This document shows positions 12,528 to 24,879 of a DNA stretch of 64,000 nt, in pieces. Source of the stretch: Melampsora larici-populina 98AG31. Lineage: Eukaryota; Basidiomycota; Pucciniomycetes; Pucciniales; Melampsoraceae. Each line of letters starts with the position of its first letter. Positions within the stretch are counted from its first letter, which is position 1. A program made the position numbers and the translations under genes. Below the pieces are notes generated by a model that did not search any database, was not told the DNA's origin, and saw nothing but the letters and a program-made list of their open reading frames with translations. Location: positions 184,150-248,149 of the forward strand of contig NW_006768768.1 in assembly GCF_000204055.1 (NCBI RefSeq), in the 5' to 3' direction.

Positions 12528-15500
12528 TCATCGATCAATGGAGACCATTGCTATGCTTTCCATACCTAAAAGGAAGTGAATCTCTTTGGGCTCGTAGACA
12601 ATCCATGCACACTGAGCAATTAATTCGCTGATATGGGTAAGGCGCGGGGTGCTTGTTAATGTAAGGCGTAGATGTACCTGCATGTCAGGCATGTTGACTT
12701 TTGCAAAAGGATTCGGCTTGTCATCTGGTACCGGCACAAAGTATTCAACCATAAGCCATGTATCGGAAACAGATGGTCGGTTTCTGGTTGGGAATCGTTC
12801 ATGTCTGAATATTGAGACAATTCGCCCAAACAGTGTTGCCCCATTGGAGCGCGAAACTACATGTATTACACTGTTGTCTGGGTTCTGATCAACAGTGGTG
12901 TAGAGAAGTCCATCGTGCCAAATTCCAGTTTCAAAGATTGCGTGTGTTGAAACCGGCGCGAATTCGGCAGCGAGTTCTTTTGAAAGATTGGCCCACTCGT
13001 CGGATGGTAACCAGATACAGCCTTCCGCACGGAAAGAATTCAAACGCTTGAGTAGTTGATGTGAGATTGCCTCTTCAAGTGGCTGAGACTTGGATTGATT
13101 GGTGGATTGGGGCTCAAAATCGACTGGGTCAAAGATATTCTTGAGCTGCTGGAGTAATGGTCTCAAGCTTTCCGGTATCTTGCGTTCGTCATTGAGTAAG
13201 GCAGATAGATTTCCGGCTCGACAGAAACTTTCAAGGAAGGTTATCTCGAGCTCACCTATCACAAATCTTGGGTGAGCGAATTCAAAAACAGAGAGTTCAA
13301 TACAGAGACACAACTTACCCAGGTGATTGTTGTGACAAGCTTTCAAAATCCGTCCCATTAGTCTTTCAAACGGAAAAGCCCACCAAGCTCGAACAGGTCC
13401 AAACTTGGCAAGTATATCTGGTAGATGAAGAACCATGTGGTGATTCGGAGCGAACGAACAGTGTTTGAAAAGGTCCAATGAACTTTGTAGGTATATCTGG
13501 AGGTTCTCTCGAAGTTTTGATATTTGCTCGGAGGTCATAGTTCTTTTAAGCGCTAAGTTGGTCAGGCATACAAGACAACCGAAGTTATGCAGAAGAGCAC
13601 TGTTGCTTTGATCGTCCCCTGTCCATTTGGGAATCAATATAAGAGGCAATTGGACCGTAAACAAGATTCTCAATTCGTCAGCCTTCAGTGTTCCAGAACC
13701 TTTTTGGCCAAGGGTTGGCAAAATACGCTGCAGCGAAGAAGGACTATGGATCCTTTTTATACGCGAGTTGACTATGCGGAGTATCTTCGAATCAAAAGTC
13801 ACAGTGTGTCTTAGTGGATGTTTGTAGCTACCATCCCAGCCGTAAAACATTTGTGCTAGGGGATCAAAGGAGTCGTCACCGGAAGAGGTGTCTGACGGTA
13901 GTTGTGCTTCGGCTAGAGGTACCCCGCCTTGGACTTTTGGGGGCTCGTGTTGATATCGTTCGTGATTTCGGATTTTGGCGGTTGATGTGGCTACCAGGTT
14001 TCGAATCTGGTTGGTTGTCATAGGAGATGGAGGAGGTTCATTCTCTACCTCCTCGGACATTGCCCAAAACCTTGTCAAATGCCAAGAAAGAAGTCCTAGG
14101 AGGATGTTGTGCATGGAGTCAATTACGTGATAGTCCATTACCTTCCAATAGTCTAACTCGACCATGACAGAATATCGAACACCAGATGATTCAAAGATAG
14201 CTTTGCGCTCGGCGGCAGTCTCGGCATCACGGGCAGCAATCGCATGAGCTCTGTGCTCGGCTGAAGTTCTAGGTGTCCAAGAGCTCGAATCGATGTTGGT
14301 GATGTCATGTATAGTCATGTAACAGAGGGAACAGAATGCTGTTGCACTGTGATGGGCCATTCCCAGGGCACCTCGCAACGCTGGTAAGTCCGCTATAAAA
14401 GGTAATACAGCTGCACAAATTTGTCGACCTTTGGGATAAAGTGGGGTACAAGAGAGCCACATCCCCTCACGCCAGAGGGTGTTGAGCTGGGTCATAAGAG
14501 GTCCCATTACCCAGTTGCTCTGCTCGAGCGAAGGTGACTTTGGACCAGGAGCGATGCCAAAAAGGAAGATGTTTTCCGGAAGGAATCGAAGATCGACAGG
14601 TAAAGTCAAGCATACCAGAACAATAAAGGTGATACTTGCTGATCGTCCACCTGGCTTCTTTCCCAATGGTTGAATTCCGTCCATGAACATTGCAAAAGTC
14701 AGATTTCCCGTCTCAGCCGTGTATTGTGCACCGTTTGGGCCACAAAACTCTTTCCATATGAGTGATTGTTGTATGTCATTGATCGGCGAGGTTTCGCTGA
14801 AAGGTTTTCTCGATTCTGAAAGAGATTTGTCAAGGTGCTCTTCAATGGATGGGCGGCATATAAACCGTGCGATCCATTCCTCTAAGTCTTGAAAGGCGAA
14901 TTTTCGGACATGTTTTCCGTTCGGCAAAAGAAGAGGCTGCGAACAAACTCGGAAAGTAGAAGAGCCTTCATCGAACTCGTTGAGCGGGTGGTCAGGTGTC
15001 GCTGACGGGTCATATTGATCACCAACTAAGCCTGGGACACAATCCGAGTAGTGAACACAACTTTCAGGTGTATTATCTAAAGGGTATATGGCAAAACACG
15101 CTGAGCAACAGTTGAAATAAACCAAGTGTGGGTCAATTCCTAACCACCGGTTCACTGTTCTGATATTGCTTGGAATTTGGCAAAGAGCCAGAGCTGTTGT
15201 ATTGAGCATAGGTAGCCCAGATGGTTCCTCAGTCATTCCATGCGATAAAGTCAACGCAATACCATCCCGTTGAGCCCTTAGCAGCCAAGATGCTGTTACG
15301 AGTGAAGAGTGGTCGAAGACTGCCATGAGACTAGCGACCAAGCAGGTATGAGTTACAACTGGTATTTCACCGATCAGATTATGCTCGAGGAACTTGGCTT
15401 TTTGATCAAACAAATGAATCAATCAGTAAACGTTTCAGAAGACGAGAGAGCGATGACTTTAATACGAAAGCAAATATATATGACAGACAATGCAAGTTAA

Positions 15501-15905
15501 GAAATACTCACTTGTATCGAATATATTTTTGGCAGGACCTGTAGGTTCCCCCTCCAAGCTTTGGGAAGTTCGGCGACTGGAAGAACTAGTTGCGTGGATA
15601 TCCATGCGATCATCTGCCATGAGGTTTGTGATAGGTTCTTGAAAAACTTGGTCTTGATGTTCATCATCACGGTTGTTGACTTCCATCAACTGATCCTCTT
15701 CGTGAACTTCATCGTTGGTCACCATAGGTCGAGCCTGTGATTGAAGATCCGCTAGAATAGTGGCTCGCTGATCCGCTGCCCGGTGGATTTGACAAGTATT
15801 GCGCGGAATGAGAAGACCTGGCTGATTGACGCCGTTGACTGGGTGAGTTTCTTTGATACATTTCGAGCACAGACAGAGAAAGACAGGCTGTTTCCCGTGG
15901 CTCAT
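12528..15905 (-). CDS. Tnp2-type CACTA transposase, intact
   Basis: This DDE transposase would cut and reinsert CACTA ends in the nucleus. The model joins 15905-15512, 15397-13319 and 13255-12528. Both introns (114 and 63 bp) have GT-AG ends and keep frame, giving about 1066 residues. The start at 15905 is chosen because exon 1 opens with the Cys-rich CLCSKC (residues 11-16, then C38 and H41), a conserved start of this clade. Tnp2 landmarks in order: NCCSACFAIYP (about 227), KEFCGP, FMDGIQPLG with the likely first catalytic Asp near 371, IAPGPKSPSLEQ, IADLPALRGALG with the second acidic residue near 468, a FCSLC zinc pair near 487-490, and IDSMHNILLGLL near 558. The C-terminal half holds LKADELRILF, APNHHMVLHLPD and FPFERLMG. 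No stops or frameshifts are seen. The same gene is broken at 54.5-56.6 kb, and more distant copies lie at 4.7 and 30.7 kb. Confidence 0.93.
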
Positions 15906-16648
15906 GGTGTGAGAAAGGCTGAAGATTAGAGGAGATGGAAGGGGAGATTTGATTCTTAGCAGGACCACATAAGTAAGATTCCGATCTTCTCTTAAAGTTA
16001 CATACATGATTATGTACTGACATCATTTCTTCTGACTTCTTCCAATCTCTCTTTTGTTTCTAACCAGCTTCGCTCGGATACCAAGTCTCCTGGAAGCGGA
16101 TATCGTCGCTGCTGTTTTAAGTTCTTTCCATTTGATGTGTGCGGAGTCGTGTTGTCCGGGTAGGAGAGCTGGTGAACACATTCTTGGAGGGATCAGAGAT
16201 GAGACTTTGAAGAGTGTATGATGCGATTAGCTTGGTGGAAAATAACTTGCATGCTAAAGACCAAATCCATCTGATTCTGGGGAAGTAGCCTCAATGAATT
16301 CAGTATTAGGTTTCACAAGAACACGTTATGATTCAAAAGGTTACCAAACCAGCTTTCAAAGAATGAATTCGCCTACCGCGGGCCTACCTTGTGAATAGAT
16401 GGTAAATTGAAATGTGATTCTGTACTCATGGCTGTAAGGCATAATAATGGAATCAACCAATAGGATTGATCCTGGGTATTACTGAATCTGGTGTATTTGG
16501 GAGTCCTCTGTCTCACTTGGTTGAAAAATTGAATTGTGGATACAAAATTCAAATTGGATTACGACACAGAATAATATTGGGGAAGAAGCTTACATTGAAA
16601 GAGAGGATGATACATAAATTTTGTAATTAGATAGAGTGGCCATAAAAA

Positions 16649-19600
16649 TTATATATTGAGTGCGATACACCTAGCAAGGTTTTTCTTAACAGCAGCCAAG
16701 ATAGGTTGCTCAACTACCTTCAACAGTTCGCGCCGACCAACAACTGCGTCCAACCACACGGGACAATAGCAATCGACGTTGAGGCCCTTGGGAGGTCCTC
16801 TTTTGCTGACAGGGTAGTTTGCATTATGTTGGCGTACTCTTGGTTGAGTTCCGGGGGAACCCTTGGCAGGATTTTGTCTTTCTCGGGCGGCATCTATGTC
16901 GTCGAAGATTTTCTCAAGTTGGGGATTTCGCCAAGGTAAGCGCCAAATTTTGCACATCTTTCTATCTTCATGCTGATCAGCCTCGGAGTTGGTTTCATCA
17001 TCACTACAGCAAGCCTGGACGACTTGAGTGAGGGTCCACAGATTGGGCCGGGCCATTACAAACTGACTTCGTCCTTCTCGAACCTGACAAAGTGTTAGAG
17101 ATGAAATGAGTTACTGCTTTTCAAAGTTTATATCAAAAAACATTTATCAAACTATCTCACATTAGAAATTCGATTGTTTTGAACTCTGGTCTTATGTCGT
17201 TGTTCCAGTCAGTGTTGAGACCATTCACGTTTCTCGCGGAATCTAAAAAAACATGGATTTTATCAAAATGATGAACTTCAGAAGGTATTTAGAAAGTTGA
17301 AAGGCCCACTTTCGACGCCAGGTATCATTCAGATGGCTCAAGATCAGCGGATAAATTTGGCCAGGGTCCACGTTCTTAGAGACACCGGAATATTCGCCAG
17401 AACGTACAAGCTTGATGAATATGACAGTGGCAACCCGACAGAGGTGGGCATTATTGGCCAAACCCATGGGTTCTGACCATTCCGGTCGATATTTCGCAAC
17501 ACCAGCTTGATACAACGTATCACGAATGATTTTGATCGTACCAGGGCTCTCATCCTGGTCCGCGAGTCCGCTTGTGAAGGTGGTGTTGTCACTGTCTTGT
17601 AGATTGGACGGCCCATTGGCAAGTAACCCCTGCATGGTGAGATGGGTATTCCAGTTACGTTTCTCGGCGGGTGAAGCACCATGCGGGATGTCCACGTGAT
17701 CTGGTTTCCAGCCTAGGAGAACGCGGACGAGCTTCCCGATGTATCTCTGGGAATCACATAGGAAGGATGGTTTTTAGTATGCTGAAATGAAACCAAGGAA
17801 TGAGGTGTTGATTTGGATTTCAGACTTACTCTTTGTGGAGTAGTTCTCGCACATGGTGAACCAGCTATTTGACTACCTCGATTGTCCTCGCTCCTTGGCT
17901 TATCCTTTGATAGAGCACGCTTCACGAGGTCAAACAACATGTCCATCTTTGCATTCATCCGCCGAATGTCCGCAGAATTCGTGGAGGTGTTGGCGCTCAC
18001 AACAGAGACGTGTTTCCGTAAGATATTGAGCTCTTGTCTGGTGTGAGATGCGAACTCCGCTGATGGTGGTAGATCATCAGCCAGATCTGATAAGCCCGTT
18101 TGGAGTGGTGATTCTGGCCCAGCCGCGGGTGATTCATCTCCAAGGAGGTTATTGTCGTTCCATCTATTCATTATATTGTCTTCTAGCTCCTTGGCAAGTA
18201 AATCTTCTTTGTTTTCATCCGAAATCATATCTTGATTGATCGCCCGACCTTTACCCTTCCGTCTGGTATTTGATGTATCACCACTCAAGTCTCTAGTTGA
18301 ATCTAGGCGGTTAGTTTGATTTAGAGTCGTTGGTCGATTGGATTTCTTTGATTTTGAAGAAACTTGTTCGCGTTCATGGCTACTTTGCTGATGCATATCT
18401 TTGTCGTTGTCGTCCGAAGCTTCCATGTTGGGGTCTGGTGTCCAGTCATCATCCCGCGGATTGTCAGGGTGATGCTCTTCATCTGAATCCATAACGATTT
18501 TCTTTTTTCTTTGACTGGTGGACTGGAGTGCAACGTGCCTGGAAGGTGGAGCTGATTTTTTGGGGGAAGAAACTCGTAGCTGTAGCTGATTGCCTAGTCG
18601 CGGGGTAATCTTGACACGTGATGATTTCAAGCTTTGCGGTGCAGCCACATTGGCTCTGTCAGTCTGAACACTGCCTGACCCTTGGGCACGCCCACGCCCA
18701 CGCCCTCGTCCTCGACCTTGACTGGCGGTAGCAGTTAGATTGTCATCCTCAGATGTATTCTCCGGGTCTGAGGGGGCTGTTTGCAAGGCGTTTGATTTAC
18801 GGCGAGGGTTACGAGAATGCACGGCTGGATGTTTGTTGTCGGAATCGGAGTCATCTCGAATTGGTTGTGCTTCTGAAAGTATGCGAAGGAGCTTTTGTTT
18901 CTGAGAACGACCTGCGGTTTTAAAGGTGGAAGCCCGACGAGTTTTGGATACACGACGAGAAATTTTATCCCGCGGCTGTAGGCGATGGTCCAAAATTGGA
19001 CCAAGAAGGTTGTCTTCCTCGTCAGACGAGGAACCGGAAGCAGCGTGAAGGAAAGTAAGATTTTTGGGACTACCAGGCTGGGAATTGACACCGGCTCGAG
19101 GTGAACTACTACATGAATCAAGAGTTTTGCGAGTATGGGGACTTTGCGATCGGGAAGATTGGGGTGAACGTGTTCCGGTTTTGGGACTACCAGGCTGGGA
19201 ATTGACACCGGCTCGAGGTAAAATACCAAGTGAAAGACTGTTGCGAGTATGGGGACTTTGTGGTTGGGAAGATTGAGGTGAACGTGTTCCAGAAGTACGA
19301 GAACCTATATTGACGCCTGTAACTTCAGCCATGGGAGCCGTGGAATCGTCTGCGTCGCCAAAGGGGTCAGTTTTGCACCACTTCTTCAAGATGTTGGCCG
19401 CTTCTTCTTCTTGGGTGGGGTGAGCATCATCATCCCGCATATCTTGGGTTCCAACGGCGCGATTGACAGGGCCATCTCTCGCAGGTTCACCTGAATCCCA
19501 AAAAAAAGGTTGACATTAATTGGAAATAATCGAATTATCAGTCAATTGCAGCATAAAGAGAATTGCAGAAGACGTACGCTGCAAGGGCGGAATTTGAAGA

Positions 19601-20130
19601 GTAAAATTGGCCGGAGGCCTTTTGTTCGGTAGCTTTCGAAGTACTCTCAATCGGCCGTTTCTTGCTTCGATATCTTCAATTTCGTCAGCAAGGATTTGAT
19701 TGTTTTGTTTTTGCGCCTTGGAAGGATTAGTGTTCTTTCTATAAAGCGTAGACAACTGTTCGTCATCCACTGAACATCCGCCCACGTCCACTCCCACTTT
19801 GGATAATGCCGCGACCATGTGGTCCCTGGTAGGTTCGGCCACATCTGTTACATCAGACCAAACACGTAATGCGTGAGTCAAGCACGACCAAACTCCAAAG
19901 AATAAATGTGAGTTTTTCAAAAGTCTTGGATCGTACCAGAGGTGCCTCCCAAATCGGTACTGTCGCGTCTGCGCTTGGGACCGGCAATAGCTTTGATACC
20001 TTGAGGTGGAGATGGTAAGTCAGTATGTACACAACTTTAGTAATCAGCTGGCGTTATCCGTACCATGTGAGCTCGCATGTGAGCCACCACGCGAATCCCT
20101 GCTGCTGGTTCTGGAAGATGTTCGACGCAT
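16649..20130 (-). CDS. Companion protein B of the CACTA element
   Basis: This seven-exon gene lies upstream of the transposase on the same strand. The exons are 20130-20064, 19999-19937, 19844-19578, 19490-17830, 17746-17310, 17242-17161 and 17083-16649. All introns are GT-AG and phases agree, giving about 1003 codons. Exon 4 is long, disordered and charged. It holds two ~40-residue repeats (GTRSPQSS...AGVNSQPGSPK), an RG-rich AT-hook-like run (GRGRGRGRGR) and a predicted coiled coil (RMNAKMDMLFDLVKRAL). Exon 5 has a conserved core with RPEWSEP and RSGEYSGVS. Exon 7 has LWTLTQVVQACCSDDETNSE and RLPWRNPQL, then GLNVDCYCPVWLDAV. One in-frame TGA sits at 17209-17211 (after REWSQH). Paralogues lie at 45, 53 and 62 kb. 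The role is unknown; a TNPA-like DNA-binding partner is inferred from position and basic repeats. Confidence 0.75.
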
Positions 20131-20391
20131 GATGCTGGAAAGAAAAAAAAGAGAGATTGCCATTCAGATTGCTGTTTTTGGATCGCTCTGGATACAGGGG
20201 CCAGTGATAGCTGTAAGAGGGCCGCATTCATACCTTTGACGTGTCTGAACAAATTCGGGATAATAGTACTTGAAAACGAGAGTCTGAATACGTCTGAATA
20301 TGTTCTTGAGTTGTAACAGTGAAGGTTTTGGACGGTACAGTTAAGGAAAATTAAAAAGATTTGTGAACGAGAAGACGAAGAAAAATTAAGT

Positions 20392-20567
20392 AGTTGGACT
20401 GGGAGCTTGATCAACAAGGCTCAACAATCGGGAAAACAAGAGGACAGCGAAAATGCAGGTGGATGGACTGGAGGCTTGATCAACAAGAGTCCGAAATCCA
20501 AAAAGAGCTTTGTGAAAGAGGAGATGGCAAACGATTAGTCGGATGAACTGGACGTTTGATCAACAAA
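20392..20567. repeat. Degenerate ~70-80-bp repeats upstream of B
   Basis: Three copies of a block like ggatggactggaggcttgat followed by caacaag start at about 20392, 20461 and 20541. The core cttgatcaacaa falls at 20405, 20475 and (as tttgatcaacaa) 20555. A fainter fourth copy (gtgtgataaataaa) is near 20685. Repeated motifs near promoters and ends are typical binding sites for CACTA accessory proteins, but binding by B is only a guess. Confidence 0.6.
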
Positions 20568-21954
20568 AATCCACAAACGGTGAAAATAGATAAGAAATAT
20601 GAAAACAAAGAAAATAAACAATTAGGAATAGAGTGTTGGCCGGAACACAAGAGATCGATTAGGTGGATAAAGTCAAGTGGAAGTGTGATAAATAAAAAAG
20701 AATTAGCAAAGACAAAAACAAAAGTAGGAGCGTGAGGAATCTGCGATAAATTGAGATTGGATCCTTGTATTATGCAAACTCTTACCACGAATGAGGCCTT
20801 TGGGTACCCTTTAAACGTTTACTCAAAGGTCATATCTGTTGAAAGGCGCTGTCCTGTGTATCGAGACGTACTTGATAGTTCGTTTGCTCAGGCCTGAGGC
20901 TTGTTGGATGGCCATAGCGGCTCCTATGCTCAAAGGCAAAAGTAACTATAGGCTCAACAACTGAGTGTGGTGATGGTGAACTTACGCTCCGCCGGGGAAA
21001 GATGGCCAATCAGAGAGCAACCGGTCAATGACTCGGGGAATATATGTGAATTACAATTGACTTTCAGATGTAATGGTCGTCCAAAGCATGATCAAGGAAA
21101 GGTGGTAATGTGTCAGGAGTGACATGATCAAACAAGATTCATATAATAAAAAGCAGTAATCTACACAAATCTTGGGTCATTTGGACATATAACAGCAGTT
21201 CAATAACACAGCTGCGCCTTGTAAGATAGCCAATGTAAAACTCAATCCAGAAATAAAACTTAGATGGTGCAAGAGTGCCCAAGGAGCGCGCGATCTGCTG
21301 ATCATGATAGAGCTCAAAAGCCTGTCTACGTATATCATCACCACCTACAAACATTATTTCTTATGAGGAATGACCGGTAATTCTTGCATGTTCTTTTCTT
21401 GAGGATGATTTGTAACCAAAAGCGGTGTGTGGAGTACTAAGTGCAAACTTCCCTGTGAGAATAAGGGAGACAACTGACTATTCTACCACCAAAGAATCAT
21501 TCTGCTCCTCCTGATTCGCTGTTGTCATCTGCGTCTGGGGGGGGCACCCGGCCGGCTGCAACTGCAACCTCGTAGTCACACGCCCGCTTGCTGGTTTTGA
21601 AACAATGGAAACCGGAAGGAAGGATGTTTAGTACATTTCATATAAAAATTCCAACACCCAAACTATGCAAAGAGCAAACGAGAAGATGGAAATAGTATGT
21701 AAAGCGAGACAAAATCAATCGTGAAAATGTTCAGATTGATTAAGGGAAGAGGGTATATATGAGTGGGTCCCGTAATCAGCCCGCATAGCAGCAAATGGTA
21801 CGATCGAGCGGAATCGCAGAGAAACCGTAGAACTTATATGACATGACCACCATCGTGTAGCTGGTCAAGTTCTCCCACTTCACCTCACATGGCATCCAAC
21901 CTCAGCTGCACCTCTCACTAAATCTCCCACATCGTCCTGCTTCGTGAGTGAGTC

Positions 21955-22042
21955 TCTCCAGGTTCTCTCTCTATCTACCTTTCCCTCTTCTCTCTCTCTC
22001 TCTACCTTTCCCTCCTCTCTCTCTCTATCTACCTTTCCCCCT
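21955..22042 (+). promoter_or_regulatory. CT-rich tract in the E promoter/leader
   Basis: About three copies of a unit like ctctctctctatctaccttt end some 40 bp before the E start codon. Pyrimidine tracts just upstream of transcription or translation starts are common in fungal genes. It may also be a simple microsatellite. Confidence 0.6.
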
Positions 22043-22079
22043 TAACGCTGAAATCTGTTTCGGTTGACAGACAGCCACT

Positions 22080-22732
22080 ATGCTTCCGCCGTTTAGTGCC
22101 AATCCATACGCACGCCACAACCAGGCCATGTTGCCCGAGTTGCGAGAGTTGGTAAATGATCAACCACATGTTCCAATTATAGGTCCAGGCGACGAGGGTC
22201 CTATCCAGCGTGTCAGGCAGTGGGAGCGCGTTAAGAGGTACCTTCATAACGGGTTCTTCCATAATACTGGGCACGCTCTCGACGAATTTGTAGAGCAATT
22301 TGGGTATTTGAACGCTGCCGAGCTTGGTACGATTATAGATGCGATCTACACATTAGAAGACGAAGTCCACGATGTGATCTCCCACATGTCCGAGTGTCTT
22401 AACCTGATTGCGTACTGTGAAATGGTCCTACGTTCGCGTGATCCCGAAGTGACTTGTCATCACGACCTTATCAAGAGACAACTCGAAATTTCGAAGATGC
22501 AATATGAACGCTATCAACTTGCTTGGCAACATTTCCACCAGGAGGAATCGAAGCTTTGGGCCATTTGGTCAGAGGAGACGTGAGTATTAGTATAACGTTG
22601 TTGACGGCCAAAAATCTAAGGTTGACTTATGATCTACATTCACTTCTAACTAGCCACCGCGCCCGTGCCTTCCCGGATGCCCAACCTGGAGCGGCGTCCA
22701 ACAGCACCCCACCAGTCTCTGATCAACTTTGA
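22080..22732 (+). CDS. Small helical protein E of the CACTA element
   Basis: Two exons (22080-22579 and 22654-22732) join through a GTGAGT...TAG intron in frame to give 192 residues. The protein is almost all helix (ELGTIIDAIYTLEDEVHDVI..., HHDLIKRQLEISKMQYERYQ) and ends in a short Ser/Pro tail coded by exon 2. The helical region resembles proteins of four other genes in this window (49.5, 50.9, 58.6 and 60.2 kb). They share an F...Y/F..LN turn, an HxDxxxRxLExS-like stretch and an intron placed just before a short polar tail. Those relatives have an extra N-terminal domain that this copy lacks or has replaced. I know no named family. It is divergent to B and probably co-regulated with it. Confidence 0.75.
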
Positions 22733-23594
22733 GGGATATATATATATACTGTGAGTTGTCAACTTGATCTGATTTTTCTCAAGATATCAATCAGCTGATT
22801 TCTTTGCCTTTTCTACGAAAAGTGACAAAAATCTCAAGGTATTTGTTCGATAGACGCTTCTCAGTGGGTAGTAGTTTGGGATTTTTGGCAGTTGTCAGAG
22901 GGAAAAAATTCAATATATCTCATGTAGCTCCTCATTCGTAGCGAGATGATGATTATAGCTTCCCGGGTTCAAAAACTTGTGCAAATTCTGTGGAATCGTG
23001 AATTTGAGCATGTTTCCAAGCGCGTGGAATTGCTCTGGGTTGTTTCAAGTAGACATAGTGTTTTCAAAGTATGTACGTTGAGAGACTTGCAAGGATATAA
23101 CTGGTAACTCGTAGAGGTGGAGTGACTGTTCATGAGTAAGGCCATCAATTACATAAAAGCGTGGCTCGTTCTCATTCTCAAACATCTTATTAAAGGTTCA
23201 AGTTCTTTTGGCTATGACCTTCAGATTTTTGACATTTCCTCTTGTCAACACAAAGATTTGATCACTAGATCACCCCTCAACTTTTGCCACTGCTATCAAA
23301 TACATATATAAATTTACCTGAGATCCTCCACACCGACGTGATAAAAACCCGTTGAACGGGTCATGTGAGGATAGTGAGGACCACACTATCCTCCCTTTGT
23401 GAGTACATAGCCAATCCCACTCTATAATCATATGAAAGGTGACTTTATGGACGCCCATGGCCAGACCCCTTTGGATCTTGGATAACTTGTCCTCAGACAT
23501 CCAACTCGATCTTTCCGCCTGATCACCCGAAGCTTTCTTGCACCTCAGCACTCTCATATGTGCCTGAACATTTATTTGGCCAGCTCCACTCGCT
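22733..23594. other. Spacer between E and D
   Basis: I see no gene. It contains the E 3' end and the D promoter. A minus open frame (23270-23557) has no motif or splice support. Confidence 0.4.
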
Positions 23595-24879
23595 ATGCAC
23601 TTAAACTTACCGGACCAATATCAAACGGACACGTCATGTCTATTACACCCTCAGACTCACTTTGTACAACTTCAAATCAAAAACACAGCCGATTGTCAAA
23701 TTTTGGAGCAGGTAGATCTGGATGCGTGCCATCGCAGCGATTTCTCAACCTTCAAGTGTACACGACTTCTAGGACTTTCAGACTTTTTAAGTGGTGGCGG
23801 TCAGTCAGTTTACTCCTAAACTTGCATTATAGATAGTCACTAAGTATTGGTTGATTCTTTTCTAGCCGACCAGGGACGTTCCCATTCACATGGAAGTAGC
23901 CGAAGCAAGTTTGGGCTCTTTGCTGGACTCGTCGACATCGGTAATCAAGCTCCAGTTGTCAATTTCACGATTCATAGATTGCTACAGACCAAACTGTTCA
24001 AGCTCGACTATTCTGAAAACGCTCTTGACAAGATCTATTCCAACACAAATTCTCTCGCCCTAATAGCCTTCGGGACATGCGCCTTTCAAGAGCTACCCCT
24101 CCAGGAGTGCTCTGTGGTCTTTTTTGATATTAGCCACTTCATTTCAGATCAACTCATCAAAAGATTATCCCATATCGTCCAAGCCTTGTCGCATTTGGGT
24201 CCGAATGTATTGATAGCACGGTCAGTTTGCTTTCTTACTACAATTATATGACTACAACCAACCCTTACTGATACAATCTCCTCATCCTTGTTCTAGCTAT
24301 CAGTTGCATACAAAGCAAACGGAAGAAGGCTCGAGCCCTCTCTGCGTACATCACAGTATCTTCCATTTTTTCGACCGACCGATTTCGGAAGAAGTTTATT
24401 TTCACAACGCGGGTACGACTTCCACTGATCAAAGTATATGTTTGCGCGAATCCTTCAAGCCAAGTTCGACCAAACCATCTGAAACGGGTGATGAACAAAG
24501 TTCCTCATGTATGTGGTGTTTATCGTTCTTTGGGTTTCATCTCGCACTTACTTCCTTCTCTGAATATTCAGCTCGGCCGGATTCACCTTCTCTCGATCTC
24601 ACTGTTGTTGGTGTCACTCCAAACCCCGAGGAGTGTAATCATAAGCCGATAAGTATCAATCTGCCCGACGATGAAGAGCCATTTGAGGTGGACCCAGATA
24701 TCTGGCAATTTTTACACAACAAACAACAACAATACCCTCAATACTGGCTTTCATGTAAGGCACACCAAGACTCCATATCATATGCTATGAGTCCAAGTTG
24801 ATCCCCCCCGTGCACTTACTTCAATGTTCAATCAGCCAGCTCCAAGGAGAAGAAGCTCGTCTCTCCCAGACAAGCGTGA
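23595..24879 (+). CDS. Element-borne gene D, function unknown
   Basis: Five exons (23595-23799, 23866-24220, 24297-24508, 24572-24754 and 24836-24879) join at consensus GT-AG sites with phases that agree. They give 332 residues ending at a TGA. That internal consistency is the main support. The middle has a mixed alpha/beta look (FGLFAGLVDIGNQAPVVNFT, ECSVVFFDISHFISDQLIKR). The end is acidic and polar (LPDDEEPFEVDPDIWQFL), then a short basic tail. I do not recognise the family. No second copy of D is visible in the decayed Tnp2/B/E clusters at 45-64 kb, so it may be cargo specific to this element. The start could be upstream at 23558 in a different frame, but only the 23595 frame splices onward. 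Confidence 0.65.

Larger units (their letters stand above)
20131..22079. promoter_or_regulatory. Divergent intergenic region between B and E
   Basis: The region is about 1.95 kb between the start of B (minus) and the start of E (plus). It contains the ~70-80-bp degenerate repeats listed separately and, next to E, a pyrimidine tract. It presumably holds both promoters. The open frames here (20037-20417 -, 20480-20788 -) have no support. A head-to-head E/B pair also occurs at 61.0-62.1 kb. Confidence 0.5.

Noticed and set aside
12649..15500. Many plus-strand open frames over the Tnp2 gene
   Set aside because: They are shadows of the intact minus-strand transposase and have no motifs.
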